64,000 nt of DNA from Thermothielavioides terrestris NRRL 8126 (lineage: Eukaryota; Ascomycota; Sordariomycetes; Sordariales; Chaetomiaceae): positions 2,031,501 through 2,095,500 of the forward strand of contig NC_016459.1 of NCBI RefSeq assembly GCF_000226115.1. Direction: 5' to 3'. The translations under genes were made by a program, and so were the position numbers. Below the pieces are notes generated by a model. That model did no database searches and was not told the DNA's origin. It was given only the letters and a program-made list of their open reading frames with translations. Positions 59,873 to 64,000 of this stretch are shown piece by piece. Numbering within the stretch: the stretch's first letter is position 1; each line of letters begins with the position of its first letter.

Positions 59873-61553
59873 TCAGTCAACAGGCCGCGACCTCTGAGCG
59901 ACGACCTCGCGCGCATAGAATTCCACGAGCATGGTAGCGTACGCCTCCAGGTCCTCGACGGGCACGGCCAGGCGAAAGTCGTTGAGGAGAAGGAACTGCA
60001 GCTCCAGGTGGTTCAGTTCAGGGAGAGGAAGACCGCCAACCTGGAACCGGGGAAGGGGTACGTCAGCAGACGGTCTTTTTGAACAACCAAATTACAACTC
60101 TTGACATGGGGGAACGGGTGGAGAAAGGGCAGACCTTTGCGTAACGCGAGTTGGTATAGAACACATCGGAGAAGAATTTGCTGGCACAGGTCACCCCGGC
60201 AATGATTAAGCGGTGGATATTGAAGCTGTCGACAACGAAGTACGTGGCATGCGCAGCCGCGGCGTGAATGTTGGCATGGCTATTCGACGCGACGCTTCCC
60301 GGTTTTCTCCCTGCCTGCCCTACACTCTCGTCGTCGCCGTCTGTCGAATCCGCTAACTCCGAGTCCGTCTCGGTTCCTTCGCTCGAATCATCGTCGTCGT
60401 CACGCATGTCTGTGTCCTTATCCGGGTCGCTCGGCCCTGCCGACGTGTGCGCGGGTTGTGACTGCTGCTGATGCGGCTGGTGTCCTTCGAGCTGCACCCG
60501 CCGAGCCTCTTCGCTCTTCAACACCATATCGTTGACCCGCTCCGTCATCCGATCAAAGTAAACCAGCAGGCTGAGAAATACTTCGTACGTGGTCGGGCAG
60601 TATTTATGGATGCGGCTGAGGTAGCTTAGGATGGTGATAGCGGGCACGTTCTTGCCATGGAAGGCAAGGACACTGCTGCTTAGTGGGCTCATGCTGCTTT
60701 CCCCGGCGCCTTCATCGCCCCTCGCTTGCGCCTGTGCCTGCCTAAGGTGGTGCGCGTTGCGGTTGAGGGCGTCGTGCTGGAGGTCATTTGTGGTCGTGAT
60801 CTTGGTGAGAAGGGCGGCAACCATTTCTATAATATCGCCAATAGGCATACCACTGATATCGTATTTCATTTGTTGTAGGGGTGGATCGCTCAGGACTCCG
60901 GGCCTGGTGCCAGTGAGCAGGTCGGCCCTTGCCAGACTCTGAATGTGCGCAAGATCGCGGACCCGGATTGTTGTCTGCGTCTGAATCGGCGATTCAGGTG
61001 GGTCGTCAAGGGGTGGCGGAGCCAGGGAAGCTCCTGTCATCTGGACGTCGGAGGAGTTCCAGGGCGGCGCACTGTCGGACCCAGGGGAAGGCATGGCCCT
61101 CGACGGAGGCGGTATTACGGTCGCGGCCGTGCTCGCTGACGAGGCGCCAGAGTCGGAGGCAGAGAACGACCCGTGAATGGGGTCCAGCGAACCATCTCGC
61201 GGAATGTCGTGTTGTGGCTGCGTGCTGCCAGATGACGTTTCGGAGGGCGCATACGACGATGGAGGAGGGGAAGGTAGTCGAGCGGTGGTATCGGTGCGGC
61301 CGGGACGGGTCTGCTTGCCGCTTTGCTGTTGTGAATCTAACCTGTTCCGCGACTGGTTTTGCGCGGCTGCGACGGATCCAGATGCCCTCTGTGGACTCGC
61401 GGTCGAGCGTTGCGGGTGGTGAGATTGGGCATCCCGATCGCGGGATCGGCTGACAGAGCGGCTTTGATAGTGGATGTCGTGTGAATGGCCCCCCATCATG
61501 CCGTAAAAGCGCGAGGAGGAGTCAGCGAAAACATCGCCTATGAGGGCAGCCAT
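59873..61553 (-). CDS. PHO80-type cyclin, two exons, 528 aa
   Basis: Cyclin of the PHO80/PCL family, the partner of PHO85-type cyclin-dependent kinases. In fungi these control phosphate response (Neurospora PREG, yeast Pho80) and glycogen metabolism (Pcl6/7/8/10). Exons (minus): 61553-60135 and 60040-59873, joined in phase 0. Residues 1-230 are low-complexity (Ser, Pro, Gln, RS-rich), probably disordered. The cyclin box runs from about 237 (IGDIIEMVAALLTKI) through FHGKNVPAITILSYLSRIHKYCP (298-320), EVFLSLLVYFDRM (324-336), FNIHRLIIAGVTCASKFFSDVFYTNSRYAKVGGL (444-477) to LNHLELQFLLLNDFRLAV (482-499). An acidic Gln/Asp/Ser insert at ~344-437 splits it. The start has A at -3. It most resembles Pho80/Pcl7; the exact paralogue is unsure. 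Confidence 0.92.
60041..60134 (-). other. Intron of the PHO80-type cyclin
   Basis: 94 bp, donor GTCTGC (unusual beyond GT), branch-like GCTGAC about 25 nt before acceptor TTCCAG. Removing it joins YAK to VGGLPLPELN, restoring the conserved cyclin motif, which is the main evidence for this splice. Confidence 0.85.
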
Positions 61554-64000
61554 ACTGTCCTCTTCGGCGGTCTTGCGGGTTGGTCTGAGTGCCGGGGGGC
61601 AGGTGTTTTCGGGTTGATGGCGAGACGCGGATACTATCAGGCGCAGGGTGGCTGTGTGGCAGCCGGCGGGGAATTAGCAAGGGGTTTGCGAAATATTGGG
61701 TCCGCGATAAAGAGCCGGGACTGGCCCGGCGCGACTTTTCTCGCTCAACTCCAGGGCGAACAACGGCGCAAGGGGAGAGAACCACGGGGAGCAGGGGAAA
61801 AAAAAAAAAAAGAAAGAAAGAAAGAAAGAAAAGAAAAGAGAGTTGGGTCCAACTAGCGCTTGTCAACGGCAGGCCGTGTGTTGCGGGATGGAAAAGACGG
61901 CGGGAAAGAGCAGCTGAGGGGATACCGCAGCGATGAGTGTTGGCTGCGAGCGGCACTGGCTTGTGTACTCGCAGCGCGCACGGTCGCCAGCGGAATGTTG
62001 CTGTTGGGAGGTGATGGTGAATGCCTCACAGTCCCCGCACAAGGCAAGTAAGTTTGCGCGCCAGCCGAGACAGGCTTGTTGCTATGCAGACTGGAGAGTC
62101 GAGGCATGGAACTCGAGGCATGGAACGCGCCGTTAAGCTGGTGATGCTTTGTGTCTTGGCGAGCCACAGACTGAATTTGGCATCGACTCGGGGGATGACG
62201 CCACCGAGGCCCTTGCGGTGAACACAACACACGCGCAGGCTATCCAACAGCAAACAAACCAAACCGCAGCGACGCCCAACGAGATAAAAGCAGGAACCGT
62301 TGTCCGTATCGCAGAAAAGCAAAACGCAAACTGTTGGGACGACGAAGACTAACGGCGTCACCCGACGAAAGCTGGACAAACGAGAAAGAATGAAACTTAC
62401 CAGGAGGAGCGATTTGCTGTTCAGCTCATACAAAGCCCCCTTTCCGTAAAAAGACGCGGCTGCAAGAATACCTGGCAGGGACGGACTGTCTGTCGTGGCA
62501 TCCGAGAGGCGAAAGATTGGGTGGATAGGAATGACGCGCCGCGCCTGGCCACGCGATGACGGGCTGCGAAGTCACACAGATATAGAAAGGCTCAAAGCTT
62601 TTTTGTCTAAAGGCCTCGGCGGAATCGCCCGTTGCGAGAAGGCTAGTGGCAAACGCTCGAATGAATGAAAGAACAGCGGCTGGAATATCAGCGACCCCAA
62701 GTCAGACAAGCGGTGGGATGGGATGGCGAGGACTGTCGCTGAACGACCCTTGGCGGATGAAGCAATGCGAAGGAGCGGCCGGAGGGCTGGAGGGCAGCCC
62801 TGGAGGCAAGAACGTTGATCGAAACGACAGCGTGGTCTGCTGTCCAAGTTCGAAAACCGCGCGCTCCAGAATCTCTGCGATCCAGCCCAGGCCGGTTCCA
62901 ACCACAAGCCAAAGAGAAAAAAAAAAAGGGTAACAAAAGGGAAACCAAGGCCGCAGCTCCTGTGAGAAGAAATAGCTTGCTGCCCTGCGGCGGAAGACGG
63001 GCGTTGGGCGGAGCGTCCCGCGTGGGTGAGTTCAGCGGAGCTGCACAGATAACGACGGTCCTGGTCACGATCCGGAGTCTCGCCACGTGTGTGGATAACT
63101 CAGGTACTGTGGTAGCGAAGAGCCGACCAGGGGAGGCGGGCCAAAGCTCAATGTGTGGGCCCAGCCGCTGCACTAACAAGAGCCGAGGCGCCAACTTCCC
63201 GCTCAACCTCCCACTTGCATTCCAGGACAGAATAGGGGGGGATCATTCGAGTCATCTCGAACTCATACCCAAGAGGGATCTTGAATCGTAGTGTAGATTT
63301 ATTTTTCCATCAGAGGATCGGTACGATATTTTTCCAAAATCAGGAACATGCGGCCTCCGGATTTTGGTGCATTGCGACGTTTCGGGTTCCCGTCCACCGT
63401 GCACTGATAACAGAAAGTGGGCTGCTGATCAGATACGGCTAACCCACTCAAGCGGCGGTTGCGACGGCCCCACCGGCTGTTCAGCTTCGTGGGCTGTGTG
63501 GGGTCCAGCCGCGAGCAGCGAGCAAACCTTCCTCCTTATCGAGCTCCAACCTTTTTCAAGATGACCTCGGGGACGAGCCCCTTTGTTGTTGTGTATTCAC
63601 CTGTTATGCTCACCTGTCCCCGATGCAGATAGCTACAGCCATGCCGAGTCCTTTCCGCTTAGCTGCATCAGCCAATCTCTCCCGGCCCAGGGAAACGGGC
63701 ATCCGAGATTGACATTTCTGGTTTTTGCTTGCTCCTGTTCTCATGCAGCATGCCGCGCAGATTTCGTGCGTCTGCTGTTACGAACGGCTACGAACGTGCG
63801 CAGCCCGGCGCTGTACGACAGTGCTCCGTGGCTTCCAGAAATGCGTGCTGTTACACAGTACCCAACTGACCCTCGAGGAATCCAGTTCAAAGCGCATTTC
63901 GAACTTGGACTCCCCCGCGCTTGGGCACAGCCAATCTGAAAGCGTGAGACGAGCACGAGGAGGGGTGTCCTTGGGGGAAGAGCGGGGTAAGGGGGCTTTC
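61554..64000. promoter_or_regulatory. Upstream region of the cyclin, no gene seen
   Basis: 2.4 kb. Contains an A14 run followed by (GAAA)n at about 61,799-61,844, a second A-run near 62,918, and a CACGTG at 63084-63089 (the site type bound by Pho4/NUC-1 bHLH factors; function here unknown). The open stretches overlap on both strands and show no domain, so they are not reported as genes. A long regulatory region or 5' leader is possible. Confidence 0.4.
61799..61844. repeat. Poly-A and GAAA simple repeat
   Basis: A run of 14 A followed by several GAAA units, about 250 bp upstream of the cyclin start codon. Confidence 0.85.

Noticed and set aside
62149..62352. Possible small gene upstream of the cyclin (67 codons)
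   Set aside because: Overlaps longer open stretches on the other strand, no domain, no splice support; likely chance in a GC-balanced region.

Overview
This looks like a chromosomal segment of a filamentous ascomycete (Pezizomycotina). The evidence is short GT-AG introns (66-146 bp), fungal gene types, and 52 kb of repeats in which almost every CAG, CAA and TGG codon of the old reading frames has become TAG or TAA. That C-to-T / G-to-A, TpA-enriching pattern is the mark of repeat-induced point mutation (RIP). No identification to species is possible from the sequence alone.

Positions 1 to about 52,290 are a nested stack of RIP-degraded retrotransposons. Two autonomous families make up nearly all of it. 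The first is a Ty3/Gypsy chromovirus with 386-bp LTRs, about 7.3 kb when complete. Six copies or copy fragments are present (called G1-G6 here), plus one solo LTR. The second is a LINE of about 5.6 kb with a (TAA)n tail, present as four copies (L1-L4). The order of insertion can be read: G4 lies beside a 28S rDNA fragment; L2 and G5 are in G4; G3 is in L2; G2 is in G3; G1, L1, a solo LTR and two small LTR elements are in G2; L3 is in G5; G6 is in L3. L4 sits in the rDNA fragment. Several junctions carry target-site duplications (TSDs): 5 bp for LTR elements, 9-16 bp for LINEs.

Two small elements inside G2 stand out because they are GC-rich and hardly RIPed. One is a 1,201-bp non-autonomous LTR element (TRIM) with 272-bp LTRs, a tRNA-matching primer-binding site, a G-rich polypurine tract and a perfect TSD. 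The other is a 410-bp LTR-like element with 69-bp terminal repeats, a perfect TSD and tRNA-like A and B boxes.

From about 52,640 the composition changes sharply to ordinary euchromatin. There are two confident genes, both on the minus strand: a five-exon MFS sugar transporter (626 aa) and a two-exon PHO80-type cyclin (528 aa). Between them lie a 453-bp Mutator-like MITE with a 9-bp TSD and a cluster of inverted-repeat (foldback) elements. No other gene could be supported in the remaining intergenic DNA, including the 2.4 kb upstream of the cyclin.

The two genes show no obvious functional link beyond nutrient-related roles (sugar uptake; a PHO80-type cyclin that would partner a PHO85-type kinase). 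All retroelement coding regions are dead in this window.
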